From the NCBI GenBank assembly GCA_963758945.1, contig CAVWXY010000006.1, forward strand, positions 186,001 through 250,000: a stretch of DNA of 64,000 bases, written 5' to 3'. The position numbers and the translations under genes were made by a program. The DNA comes from VAZQ01 sp963758945 (GTDB lineage: Bacteria; Pseudomonadota; Alphaproteobacteria; Rhizobiales; Xanthobacteraceae). Within the stretch, counting starts at the first letter, position 1, and every line of letters starts with the position of its first letter. Below the pieces are notes generated by a model that searched no databases, was not told the DNA's origin, and saw only the letters and a program-made list of their open reading frames with translations. This document shows, one piece after another, positions 9,211 to 17,508 of the stretch.

Positions 9211-9227
9211 GTCAGCCAACTGTCAGG
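9211..9227 (+). promoter_or_regulatory. Direct-repeat box upstream of the metal pump operon (site 1)
   Basis: GTCAGCCAACTGTCAGG holds two GTCAG half-sites with an 11-bp period, the spacing used by tandem OmpR-family regulators. Fifteen of its 17 bases match a second site at 11670-11686 upstream of the PepSY-cytochrome b genes. It lies between the kinase gene end and the pump operon start. The encoded OmpR-type regulator (10643-11308) is the natural candidate to bind it. Confidence 0.6.
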
Positions 9228-9275
9228 TTCGGCGCTACAGGTCATTCTCGACCGCCGAGCACAACGGATTTGCCG

Positions 9276-10646
9276 TCACCCCGACGAAGGGGCCCCTGGA
9301 GCGATCGCCGCTCTCAGACCGCCGAGTTGATCTGATACGGCGAGGTCGAGCTGCCAGCCGTACAGCTCGAGCACGTCCTGGACGATCGCCAGTCCCAGAC
9401 CGGCTCCTTCCCCGCCTTCATCCAGCCGAGCACCGCGCGCGACCACCCGCGACCGCGCGCCGGGAGCGATCCCTTGGCCGTCATCCTCGATCACGATCGA
9501 GAGGCCGGACGGCACGGGGCTCGTGCCGATACGAACGCGCGACGCCGCATGTCGCGCGGCATTGTCGAGAAGGTTGCCGAGAACCTCGGCCAAATCGGTC
9601 CGATCGATCGGCACTGACGTCTGGCCGGGAATTCGCGAATCGAAGGTCACGCGCTCACCGGACGGAGTACGTGCCACCGTCGCGATCAGGGATCGTACGA
9701 GCGGCGCGAGCTCCGTGGACACGCCCGCCTTGTGCCGCACCTTTCCACGCGCGCGCGCTCGCGCCAATTCGCGATCGACATGGCGGCTCATGGCCTCGCC
9801 AACGCCTTGGATATTCTGAGCGATCGCCTCCTGACCCTGCTCGCGCAGACGGCGGGCGTCGGCTGCAAGCGCCGCGAGCGGGGTCTTGAGCCCGTGGGCG
9901 AGATCAGCGGCTCGACCGCGCGCGCGCTCGATGTCGCGTTCCTGTTGGTCGAGCAGCGCGTTGAGTTCCTCCACGAGCGGCTGGACCTCGGCAGGGGCGG
10001 CCGAAGGGAGATGCCGGTTTCGACCACCTCTGATGTCGGCGACGCCGCGACGCAGCGCGTCGAGCGGGCGCAGTCCGAGGCTCACTTGGATGGCCGTCGC
10101 TATCGCCAGAGCAAGGGCCAGGAGGCCTAGTGCCACAGCCAGGTCCTTTGCGAAGGCGGCCGCGGCGGCTGAGACGCGCCCAAGATCGGCAGCCACTGCG
10201 ACCCGTACGGGGAGCCGGCCATTTCCGACCGTCAAGCCGACAAGCCTTTCGGCGACCAGCACGCGAGCACCCGCTGGTCCGGCTATTTCGTGCAAATGGA
10301 CTTCGCCCGGCGATGGCTCGTCGGCGGGAAGCGTGAGCGTCGTATCCCACAGCGAGCGCGAGCGCAGGAGCTGACCTCGGTCGTCGGCGATCTGCCAGTA
10401 CAACCCGGAGAGCGGGTCGCCGAAGCGCGGGTCGGAAGGCGAACGCGCCAGGACAAGCCGGCCTTCCGGGTCGATGTCGAGACCCGCAAGCAGTTGGTTG
10501 AGATGAATATTGAGGTCTTCGGCCATCGTACGGGCGACGTGACGCTTGAACAGAAGGGTCAGCGCGCCGCCTGCGACCGCGAGCGCGATGAGAATCGCAA
10601 CGACCCCGCCGGCAACGAGCCGCAGCCGAAGCGAACTCCGCCTCAT
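9276..10646 (-). CDS. Two-component sensor histidine kinase, PhoQ/CzcS-like
   Basis: 456-residue membrane kinase. Transmembrane helices at about 12-33 and 168-192 bracket a periplasmic sensor of about 130 residues. A HAMP-like linker follows, then the phosphoacceptor H-box DLAHGLKTPL (His251), the N-box GNLLDNAARHA, and ATP-lid motifs DDGQGI and GAGLGLAI. The gene starts inside the response regulator gene (ATG overlap 10643-10646), so both are translated together. Sitting beside a metal pump, it probably senses metal or envelope stress. The sensor domain itself has no obvious Cys or His cluster, so the signal is uncertain. Confidence 0.9.
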   Translation of the reverse strand: MRRSSLRLRLVAGGVVAILIALAVAGGALTLLFKRHVARTMAEDLNIHLNQLLAGLDIDPEGRLVLARSPSDPRFGDPLSGLYWQIADDRGQLLRSRSLWDTTLTLPADEPSPGEVHLHEIAGPAGARVLVAERLVGLTVGNGRLPVRVAVAADLGRVSAAAAAFAKDLAVALGLLALALAIATAIQVSLGLRPLDALRRGVADIRGGRNRHLPSAAPAEVQPLVEELNALLDQQERDIERARGRAADLAHGLKTPLAALAADARRLREQGQEAIAQNIQGVGEAMSRHVDRELARARARGKVRHKAGVSTELAPLVRSLIATVARTPSGERVTFDSRIPGQTSVPIDRTDLAEVLGNLLDNAARHAASRVRIGTSPVPSGLSIVIEDDGQGIAPGARSRVVARGARLDEGGEGAGLGLAIVQDVLELYGWQLDLAVSDQLGGLRAAIAPGAPSSG

Positions 10647-11308
10647 GCGGGCCGCTCCGGTATGGTGTAGCCAAACCCCCGGCGTGTTTCGATCAATTCG
10701 GCGCCAAGTTTCCTGCGCACGCGCCCGATCAAGACCTCCAAGGCGTTGGAGTCGTGCTCTTCGCCATGCCCGTAGACGTTTTCGTCGAGCTCGTGCTGCG
10801 ATACGACTTTACCGTGATGCAAGAGCAGATACGCGACCACACGGTATTCGAGCGGCGACAGCGCGATTGGCACACCGCGCACGCTGACTTTCATCTGCCG
10901 CTCGTCCAGGGTGACGTCTCCCACGGTGACGACCGATGAGGCATGTCCCGCGGAACGACGAACGATCGCGCGCAGGCGCGAGAGCAGCTCCTCGATGTGG
11001 AACGGCTTCGGCAGGTAGTCGTCGGCGCCGGCGTCGATGCCATCAACCCGCTCGGCCCAGCTTCCACGCGCGGTCAGGATCAACACCGGCGTCCGCAACC
11101 CGTTCGCGCGCCAGCGCTTGAGCACCGAAAGCCCATCCATTTTGGGCAGGCCGAGATCCAGGACGATCGCAGCGTAATCCTCGGTGTCGCCGCGGAACCA
11201 TGCCTCCTCGCCGTCGCCGACGGCTTCAACGACGTAGCCGTTAGCCTCGAGTGCACGCACGATGTCCGATGCGATCCTCGGATCATCCTCGACGACGAGT
11301 ACGCGCAT
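10643..11308 (-). CDS. OmpR/PhoP-family response regulator
   Basis: 221-residue regulator. The receiver domain holds VVEDD at the start, phosphorylated Asp51 in IVLDLGLPKMDG, and the switch Lys in DDYLPKPF. The C-terminal winged-helix domain ends with the recognition region SNALEVLIGRVRRKLG and RGFGYTI. It overlaps the kinase gene downstream and shares a TAATG junction (1-bp overlap) with the PepSY gene upstream. Expected targets are the two near-identical direct-repeat boxes at 9211 and 11670, which match the way this family binds tandem half-sites. Confidence 0.92.
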   Translation of the reverse strand: MRVLVVEDDPRIASDIVRALEANGYVVEAVGDGEEAWFRGDTEDYAAIVLDLGLPKMDGLSVLKRWRANGLRTPVLILTARGSWAERVDGIDAGADDYLPKPFHIEELLSRLRAIVRRSAGHASSVVTVGDVTLDERQMKVSVRGVPIALSPLEYRVVAYLLLHHGKVVSQHELDENVYGHGEEHDSNALEVLIGRVRRKLGAELIETRRGFGYTIPERPA

Positions 11309-11626
11309 TACTTCTCCTCGATCCGCTGAATTTCCGCGGTCTGGGCATCGACATAGACCTCGAACAAGCGGCCCTTGCGGTCGACGACCCTGAATTCGTA
11401 GAGCCAGCGGCCGTTCTTCTGCTCGATTTCGACGCCGGCGACCTCGCCCGGGAGCCGGTCGCGAATTGCCGTCAGGATATCCGCCAGCGAGCGAATATCC
11501 CCGCGCTCCACCGCCTGCCGAACCGCATCATGACCATCCCGTGCATGAGTTCGGCAAAGGCGCCACCCCGGTGCCAGTCAGGGCAATGGCGGCCGCAAGC
11601 AGTGCCGATCGGAGGCCTAAGTGCAT
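11308..11626 (-). CDS. PepSY-domain periplasmic protein, single-base frameshift
   Basis: The first gene of the PepSY-regulator-kinase unit. From the ATG at 11626 the frame encodes a clear signal peptide (MHLGLRSALLAAAIAL) up to about base 11550. The mature PepSY part (DAVRQAVERGD, then VAGVEIEQKNGRWLYEF) is in another frame and ends at 11308. Removing one base from GAGTTC at 11547-11552 joins both into a 105-residue protein with the start LPTHARDGHDAVRQ. As written, only a GTG-started remnant (11511) without a signal peptide would be made. PepSY proteins of this kind often accompany two-component systems and are thought to act in the periplasm. The break is probably a sequence error at a GANTC site. 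Confidence 0.7.
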
Positions 11627-11669
11627 AAGGGCTCGGTCCTTCTTGACCCCACCATGATGCCAAAGTCGC

Positions 11670-11686
11670 CCTGACATTTTGCTGAC
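11670..11686 (-). promoter_or_regulatory. Direct-repeat box between the divergent PepSY units (site 2)
   Basis: On the minus strand this reads GTCAGCAAAATGTCAGG, with two GTCAG half-sites at an 11-bp period. It is identical at 15 of 17 positions to the box at 9211-9227. It lies 44 bp before the minus-strand PepSY start and 93 bp before the plus-strand PepSY gene, so one site could serve both directions. It is a likely binding site of the linked OmpR-type regulator. Confidence 0.6.
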
Positions 11687-11778
11687 ATGGATCAACAGCC
11701 GGAGGTCAGCAGCGATCGGCCAATCTCGCGTCATCGTCCGCCGCATCCCGCGGCAAGGCGGAAACCTGGAGATTATCC

Positions 11779-12054
11779 ATGCGCAAGATCACCGTTCTGA
11801 CCGTCGCGGCCGGCATCGTCGGCGCTACCACTCTCGTCCAAGCCGGAAGCCTCGGCCGGCCGTGCACGGCGGCGCCGCAGGATCAATGGCTCTCGATCGA
11901 CGCGCTGCGCAGCAAGGTGGAGGCGCTCGGCTACAAGGTGCAAAAGGCAAAACTGAAGAACGCCTGCGGGGAGTTGTACACGATCGACAAGAACGGCAGC
12001 CGCGTCGAGCTCTTCGTCGATCCGACCAACGGCACGATCGTCGGCCGGTTGTGA
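11779..12054 (+). CDS. PepSY-domain secreted protein
   Basis: 91-residue protein with a signal peptide (MRKITVLTVAAGIVGATTLVQAG) and a compact C-terminal PepSY-like fold (VEALGYKVQKAKLKNACGELYTIDKNGSRVELFVDPTNG). Two cysteines in the mature part could form a disulphide. The stop codon overlaps a possible GTG start of the cytochrome b gene (GTGA), so the two are a unit. This small PepSY plus cytochrome b pair next to a two-component system suggests a periplasmic or membrane redox partnership (inference). It is divergent from the frameshifted PepSY gene. Confidence 0.75.
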   Translation: MRKITVLTVAAGIVGATTLVQAGSLGRPCTAAPQDQWLSIDALRSKVEALGYKVQKAKLKNACGELYTIDKNGSRVELFVDPTNGTIVGRL

Positions 12055-12062
12055 CGGCTCGA

Positions 12063-12629
12063 ATGACGGCCAGCGCGAAAAACGCGATCGAAGCCGGCGG
12101 CGCGAAACCGCCGGCGACGGTCAAGGTCTGGGACTTGTTCGTGCGCTTTTTCCACTGGTCGCTGGTCACGCTCTTCGTCACCGCATATTTGACCGGCGAC
12201 GAGATTGAACAGGTGCACATCGCGGCAGGCTATGCCATCGCCGCATTGCTGGCATTGCGCACTATCTGGGGCTTCGTCGGTCCTCGCCATGCTCGATTCC
12301 GCGCCTTCGTTCGGCCCCCGCGCGAGGTGCTGGCATATTTGCGCGATGCCGCGCACCTCAAGGCTCCTCGTCATCTCGGTCACAACCCTGCTGGCGGGGC
12401 AATGATCATTGCCCTGCTCGCGACGCTAACGGGCGCATGTGTCACGGGTTACATGGTGACGACCGATGCATTCTGGGGAGCCGAATGGGTGGAGGAGCTC
12501 CATGCGGCGATGGCGAACGTCACCGTTGCTTTGATCGTCCTCCACGTCCTCGGCGTTATCGTCGCGAGCTTCGAACATCGCGAGAATCTTGTGACGGCAA
12601 TGATGACGGGTCGAAAACGAAATCCATGA
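12063..12629 (+). CDS. Cytochrome b561-type membrane protein (cytochrome b/b6 domain)
   Basis: 188-residue integral membrane protein with four predicted helices. Haem-ligand candidates are the His in VRFFHWSLV (helix 1), EQVHIAAGYA (helix 2), and LHAAMANVTVALIVLHVLGV (helix 4). This is the pattern of the di-haem cytochrome b family that passes electrons from the quinone pool to periplasmic partners. ATG 12063 is chosen; GTG 12051, overlapping the PepSY stop, would add four residues. Being paired with a secreted PepSY protein and sharing a regulatory box with a metal pump suggests a role in metal or redox stress. Its electron acceptor is unknown. Confidence 0.85.
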   Translation: MTASAKNAIEAGGAKPPATVKVWDLFVRFFHWSLVTLFVTAYLTGDEIEQVHIAAGYAIAALLALRTIWGFVGPRHARFRAFVRPPREVLAYLRDAAHLKAPRHLGHNPAGGAMIIALLATLTGACVTGYMVTTDAFWGAEWVEELHAAMANVTVALIVLHVLGVIVASFEHRENLVTAMMTGRKRNP

Positions 12630-13372
12630 AGGCGACTCGGTCGCCTCGGCAAAAATCTCGCGCAGCCAAGCCGCCCGAAGCGACTGCCCCGGTACGGAGG
12701 GTTGACCGTCTCGGCTACCTATTGCCTACGCCATTGACTTCGTATCGCGTCTGTGATAGATGCGCTCATCCTCGCTCATCGAGGGGCGTCTCCGGAGACG
12801 ATCCTGAAGGCGGAGCGGGGAGTGGCGTCCCGGCCGCGGCTCGTAAACCGTGCCCGGGAGGTTCGGGACCTTCGGCCGACCGGGCGCGACACCCGGCAGC
12901 GAAGGTCGCCCGCGCAATTGAGCCGCAGGCAACTGCGGAGCCGGAGAGCGCGGAGCGGGCCCAAAACAGCCACGGCGGAGCGCCGCGAGGCCCGTTCCGG
13001 TTTGCCCCGGACGGCCGCGTCTCGCAAACGTGGTGTCGCGCCTTACGAGCGCGATCGACATGAGGATACCGCCTCCCGGCGCTCCTCCGCCCCTCGGTCG
13101 GGGCGGGCTCGCAGCGGCAAGGCTACGGCAGACATATCCCCGCCGACGCTTCGGCGAAGGCGGGGCGAAAGAGGAAAGAGAAACCCGGGCGCAGCAACGC
13201 GCCGCGGGAACGAAGAAGACTGCGCTGTTTGAGATCGTGAAGAGGAGACGACGCGAGCGGCGCAGCGGTCAACGTCGCGCTCGAAACGCCATCGCGTCGG
13301 CGGCAACGCACTCGGTCCCGGCCGAGGGCGCGCCTCGGCGCGTCCTTCGTAGGAAGAAATCCATCCTAGTGC
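12630..13372. other. 743-bp stretch without a recognisable gene
   Basis: Several Arg-rich open frames run through both strands but none has family features, a good ribosome site or a plausible composition, so none is called. Two GC-rich hairpins are visible: one around 13139-13166 (CCCGCC paired with GGCGGG) and one near 13320-13338 (GCCGAGG paired with CCTCGGC). A TTGACT at 12736 could be a -35 box, but no convincing -10 follows. No tRNA, RNase P or tmRNA signature was found. Confidence 0.5.
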
Positions 13373-14380
13373 TCACGCCACCCCGGCGCGCAGCAGGTCG
13401 TGGAAATGCACGACCCCGACCGGCTTGCCCGCCTCGACCACGATCAGCTGCGTCTTCTTCATGGAGTTCAGCAGCTCGAGCGCCTCGCTCACGAGCTGAT
13501 CCGGCCGCACGGTCTTGGGCTGTGGCGTCATCACCTCCTCGACCTTGAGATCGAGCAGGTTGGCGCTCATGTGGCGCCGCAGGTCGCCGTCGGTGATGAT
13601 GCCGACGAGGCGGCCCGCGGAGTTGGTGATGCCGACGCAGCCGAAGGTCTTCGCGGTCATCTCCGCGATCGCCTCCGCCATGCGGCTGCCGACGGCGGCG
13701 AGCGGGATCTCGCTGCCGGTGTGCATGATGTCGCGCACGAATTTGAGCATCGCGCCCAGCCGCCCGCCGGGATGCAGCTTGCTGAAATCGATCGCGGTGA
13801 AGCCGCGGCTCTCCAGCAGCGCGATCGCGAGCGCGTCGCCGAGCGCGGCCTGCATCAAGGTCGAGGTGGTGGGAGCGAGGTTGTGCGGACAGGCCTCGCG
13901 CGCGGGCGGCAGCGCGAGCACGACGTCGGCCGCCCGCCCGAGCGTGCTGTCGTTGACGGCGGTGACGGCGATCAGCCCAATGCGGAAACGGCGCGAATAG
14001 TCGATCAGGTCCTTGAGCTCGACGGTCTCGCCCGACCACGACAGCGCCATGATGACGTCGTCGGGGGTGATCATGCCGAGATCGCCGTGGCTCGCTTCGC
14101 TCGGATGCACGAAGAAGGCCGGCGTGCCGGTGGATGCGAAGGTCGCCGCGATCTTGCGTCCGACGTGCCCGGACTTGCCCATTCCGGTCACGATCAGCCG
14201 GCCGCGTGCGCCGGAAATCAAGTCCACCGCGGTGATGAAGGCGCGGCCGAGACCGTCATGGATGGCGTGCGAGAGCGTGGTGATGCCGCTCGCCCCCAGT
14301 TCGAGCGTGCGCGCCGCCGAGGCGATCAAGTCGCCGGCACGCGCGTTTGTCGCTCTCTCGGTGGGCAGCGGCTTCGCCAT
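13373..14380 (-). CDS. kdsD: Arabinose-5-phosphate isomerase (KdsD/KpsF)
   Basis: Converts ribulose 5-phosphate to arabinose 5-phosphate, the first step to Kdo for lipopolysaccharide. The 335-residue protein has an N-terminal SIS sugar-isomerase domain (VTGMGKSGHVGRKIAATFASTGTPAFFVHPSEASHGDLG), then two CBS domains (from about residue 205: VRDIMHTGSEIPL and VEEVMTPQPKTV). The ATG at 14380 is preferred over an in-frame GTG one codon earlier. It is followed in the same direction upstream by galU, so this is a cell-envelope sugar neighbourhood. Identity is strong. Confidence 0.93.
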   Translation of the reverse strand: MAKPLPTERATNARAGDLIASAARTLELGASGITTLSHAIHDGLGRAFITAVDLISGARGRLIVTGMGKSGHVGRKIAATFASTGTPAFFVHPSEASHGDLGMITPDDVIMALSWSGETVELKDLIDYSRRFRIGLIAVTAVNDSTLGRAADVVLALPPAREACPHNLAPTTSTLMQAALGDALAIALLESRGFTAIDFSKLHPGGRLGAMLKFVRDIMHTGSEIPLAAVGSRMAEAIAEMTAKTFGCVGITNSAGRLVGIITDGDLRRHMSANLLDLKVEEVMTPQPKTVRPDQLVSEALELLNSMKKTQLIVVEAGKPVGVVHFHDLLRAGVA

Positions 14381-14649
14381 CACAATAAGACTAGCACGGA
14401 ACGCAGCGGAAGACGACCCGCGGGCGGGGTTAACGGGGGCTTTACCACATCCGTTTACGCTTCGCTAACCCTTGTGCGCTCGCAATCTGCAGGGTCGCAA
14501 CATCGCTTGCCGAGGAACGACGCTTTGCACCGTGGTTTTGCACGGTCTTGCCCGCGCGGACCGGCATTGTGCCACCTAATAGGCGGGTGACAGCTACGGT
14601 CGCCCGCAATGCCCGCAATGCCGCTCCTCGGATTTTCGTTGCACCCGCT

Positions 14650-15531
14650 TTAGCCTTTGCCCAACAGACGCTCGATTTCCGCGCGTACCGCCGGCGCGAT
14701 GTCTCTGCGCTCGAGCGCGTAGGCGATATTGGCGGCGAGAAAGCCGACCTTCGATCCGCAATCGAAGCTTCTGCCGGCGAATTCCAGGCCATAGAACGGC
14801 TGCGTCCTGGCCAGCTCGATCATGGCGTCGGTGAGTTGGATCTCGCCGCCGGCACCGCGCTTCCCCGCCGACAGGATGCCGAAGATCTCCGGCTGCAGAA
14901 TGTAGCGGCCGGTGATGATGAGGTTCGACGGCGCCGCCTCGCGTGCGGGTTTCTCCACCATCTGCGTGAGCGCGAATAGGCTGCCTTCGCGCGCGCCGAC
15001 GCCGACCACGCCGTACATGTGCACGCGTTCGGCCGGCACCTCCTCGACCGCGATGATATTTGCGTTCGCGTCGAGCTCGCGCGCGGCATCGATCATCTGT
15101 GCGAGACAGCCCCGATCATGCTGCACGAGCACGTCGGGGAGCAGCAGCGCGAACGGCTCGTTGCCCACGAGCTCGCGCGCGCACCATACCGCGTGGCCCA
15201 GGCCGAGGGGCAGTTGTTGGCGGGTGAAGCTCGTCGTTCCCGGCCCCGGCAGGTCGCGCGCCAGGAGCTCCAGGTCGGCGTGTCGCTGGCGCTCGGTGAG
15301 GGTGAGCTCGAGCTCGAACTGGCGATCGAAATGGTCCTCGATGACGCCCTTGTTGCGGCCGGTGACGAAGATGAAATGCTCGATGCCGGCCTCGCGCGCC
15401 TCATCGACCACGTGCTGGATCAGCGGCCGGTCGACCACCGGCAGCATCTCCTTGGGCATGGCCTTGGTGGCCGGCAGGAACCGGGTACCCAGCCCGGCCA
15501 CCGGGAAAACGGCTTTGCGGATCGGTCTCAT
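14650..15531 (-). CDS. galU: UTP-glucose-1-phosphate uridylyltransferase
   Basis: Makes UDP-glucose for lipopolysaccharide, exopolysaccharide and osmoregulated glucans. The 293-residue protein opens with the nucleotidyltransferase signature VFPVAGLGTRFLPATKAMPKE, followed by VVDRPLIQHVVDEA and, later, PLGLGHAVWCARELV and the metal-site region LLPDVLV. The C-terminal part contains GEIQLTDAM and FDCGSKVGFL. Length and motifs are typical. It is transcribed towards kdsD with a gap of about 270 bp, so it may be a separate unit. Confidence 0.95.
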   Translation of the reverse strand: MRPIRKAVFPVAGLGTRFLPATKAMPKEMLPVVDRPLIQHVVDEAREAGIEHFIFVTGRNKGVIEDHFDRQFELELTLTERQRHADLELLARDLPGPGTTSFTRQQLPLGLGHAVWCARELVGNEPFALLLPDVLVQHDRGCLAQMIDAARELDANANIIAVEEVPAERVHMYGVVGVGAREGSLFALTQMVEKPAREAAPSNLIITGRYILQPEIFGILSAGKRGAGGEIQLTDAMIELARTQPFYGLEFAGRSFDCGSKVGFLAANIAYALERRDIAPAVRAEIERLLGKG

Positions 15532-15903
15532 GATGTCGGACGGATTGTAATACGAAGCGGGATGGCGTCCACCTTGTCTCGGTATTGCCGAAGTTCAGAC
15601 GTGTAATGACATGCGCAACGGGCGAAGGTTCGGGCTTGGCATGATCGGGCTTGGCAAGTCATGGGCGGACGGAACGGCGTAGCGCGTCTGTCAATCAAAT
15701 GGGAGAGGAATCACTCGCGCGACGAAAGTGCTCGATGAAGGCGAGATCCGATTTCGATCCGCGCCCGGGGGCGCGCCCGTCTCCGCCGTAGACGCGCTTT
15801 CGATGTGCAAAGGTTTAACGGTTCCGCAACCCCTCAGGTTCCCTCCCTGCCGCACGCGCAGCAATCTCCGAGGCAGAGCATCCAGCAATCTCCGAGGCAG
15901 AGC
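15532..15903. other. Intergenic region between divergent galU and mltB
   Basis: 372 bp without a gene. It holds a direct repeat of TCGGGCTTGGCA (15630-15641 and 15645-15656, 15-bp period), which could be an activator site but is not a recognised one, and a tandem 24-bp duplication just before mltB. No confident promoter was identified. Confidence 0.45.
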
Positions 15904-15905
15904 AT
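15859..15905 (+). repeat. 24-bp tandem duplication spanning the mltB ribosome site and start
   Basis: CAGCAATCTCCGAGGCAGAGCAT occurs at 15859-15881 and again, identical, at 15883-15905 (one base between). The second copy runs into the ATG of mltB; the first copy ends ATC instead, so only the downstream copy offers a start codon. Both copies carry the purine-rich GAGGCAGAG that can act as a Shine-Dalgarno site. Confidence 0.85.
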
Positions 15906-17266
15906 GATGGCGAGATTTGCCCGATCAATGTACCTTTTGAGTGCGGCGGTGTTGGCCGCCGCCGCTTTGCCCTCGCCCCTGTTCGGCCAGCCCCTGGACA
16001 TCCGCACGCTGTTCACTGCGCCGGCCCCCGCCGCGGACTCGACCGCGGCGCCTCCGGCCGCCGTGGCGGCGCCGGAATGGAGCGGCGAGTCCGGTTCCTC
16101 CAATCACCCCTTGATGACGGCGCAGGCTATCCGCGAAGCCGCGGCCAATTTCCGCGGCTGCCTCGCGGCGCTCTGGCCGCAGGCCGCGCGCCGGGGCGTC
16201 TCGCGCGCGGTATTCGAGGCGAATTTGGCCGAGCTCACGCCCGACCTGCGCATCATGGATCTGCTCGATGCCCAGCCCGAGTTCACGAAGTCGTTCTGGG
16301 ACTATCTCGACATCCTGGTGAACGAGGACCGCATCAAGAACGGGCGCGCGATTCTCGCCCAGCACCGCGCGACCTTCGACGCGGTCGAGAAGGCCTACGG
16401 CGTCGACCGCTACGTCATCGCCGCCATCTGGGGCGTCGAATCCAATTACGGCACGTTGATCGGCGATCGGTCGGTCATCCGCTCGACGGCGACGCTTGCC
16501 TGCATCGGCCGCCGCCAGGATTATTTCCGCGAGGAATTGCTCTCGGCGCTGGAAATCCTCGCCCGCGGCGACGTGCGTCCGGACCACCTCAAGGGATCCT
16601 GGGCCGGCGCCTTCGGCCCCACCCAGTTCATGCCGACCTCGTTCAAGCGCTACGCCGTCGACTTCGACGGCGACGGCCGCCGTGACGTGGTCGATTCCGC
16701 GCCCGATCTCATCGCCTCGACCGCGAACAACCTCAAGAAGGACGGTTGGGTCAGCGGCCAGACCTGGGGCTACGAGGTGGTGGTGCCGCAGGGCTTCAAC
16801 TTCCTGTTCGCCGACCGCTCCCGCGCCATGAGCTTGCAGGAATGGGAGCGGGCCGGCATCCGCCGCGTCGGGGGCAAGGCCTTCCCGCGCGGCGGCGACC
16901 GCGCCTATCTGCTGGTGCCGGCGGGCGCGCAGGGGCCGGGCTTCCTGATGCTGCAGAACTTCCGCGTGATCATGAAGTATAACCCGGCCGAGGCCTACGC
17001 CCTCGCCATCGGCCACCTGGCCGATCGCCTGCGCGGCGGCGAGCCGTTCGCACAGGCGTGGCCGCGTCATGAGCGCGTGCTCACGCGCGCGGAACGCTAC
17101 GAGTTGCAGCAGCTTCTGGCGCAGCGGGGCTACGACGTGGGCGCGCCCGACGGCCGAACTCGGGGGCAGGACGCGCAGCGCGCTACGCCAGTTCCAGACC
17201 TCGGTCGGCCAAGTCCCGGACGGATTCGCCTCGGCGGCGGTGCTGGAGCGGCTGCGCGGCCGCTAG
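15904..17266 (+). CDS. Lytic murein transglycosylase B, single-base frameshift near the C-terminus
   Basis: Periplasmic enzyme that cleaves peptidoglycan glycan strands to anhydro-muropeptides. A signal peptide (MYLLSAAVLAAAALPSPLFG) is followed by a Pro/Ala linker and the MltB catalytic domain with Glu179 in AIWGVESNYGT and the motif GAFGPTQFMPTSF. A C-terminal peptidoglycan-binding domain starts near residue 400 (LQQLLAQRGYDVGAPDG), but the frame breaks at GAACTC (17156-17161). With one base fewer, it continues as RLGGRTRSALRQFQ to a stop at 17266. As written, the frame runs on to 17454 with an unrelated tail. The catalytic part is intact either way. The start is the first of two ATG codons. 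Confidence 0.85.
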
Positions 17267-17508
17267 AACGCCGCGGCGGCGCCTCGAACGGTATCACGAT
17301 TTTGCCTAAGGGCTTGTTCGGTCGCATGATTCCTTCGAGCTGGGGCCGGCTTTCGGGCGCCGTCCGACAACTGCAGGGTGCTGCCGCGGCGCGGTTCCGC
17401 GCCGCCGGCAGGCATCTTCAAGTTGACATTTTTCGCGTATTATTCGTTGGTTAGCAGCGGCAGCCGGCGGCAGCGCGGCGGCGAAACGGTCGGGATCGAC
17501 GCTTGGTC

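Noticed and set aside
12753..13232. Open frames of 110-160 codons in the 12.6-13.4 kb gap
   Set aside because: No ribosome site, no family motif, and extreme Arg content. Called as non-coding.
15630..15656. Sigma-54 promoter in TCGGGCTTGGCA repeats
   Set aside because: The -24 GG and -12 GC elements are not at the required distance.
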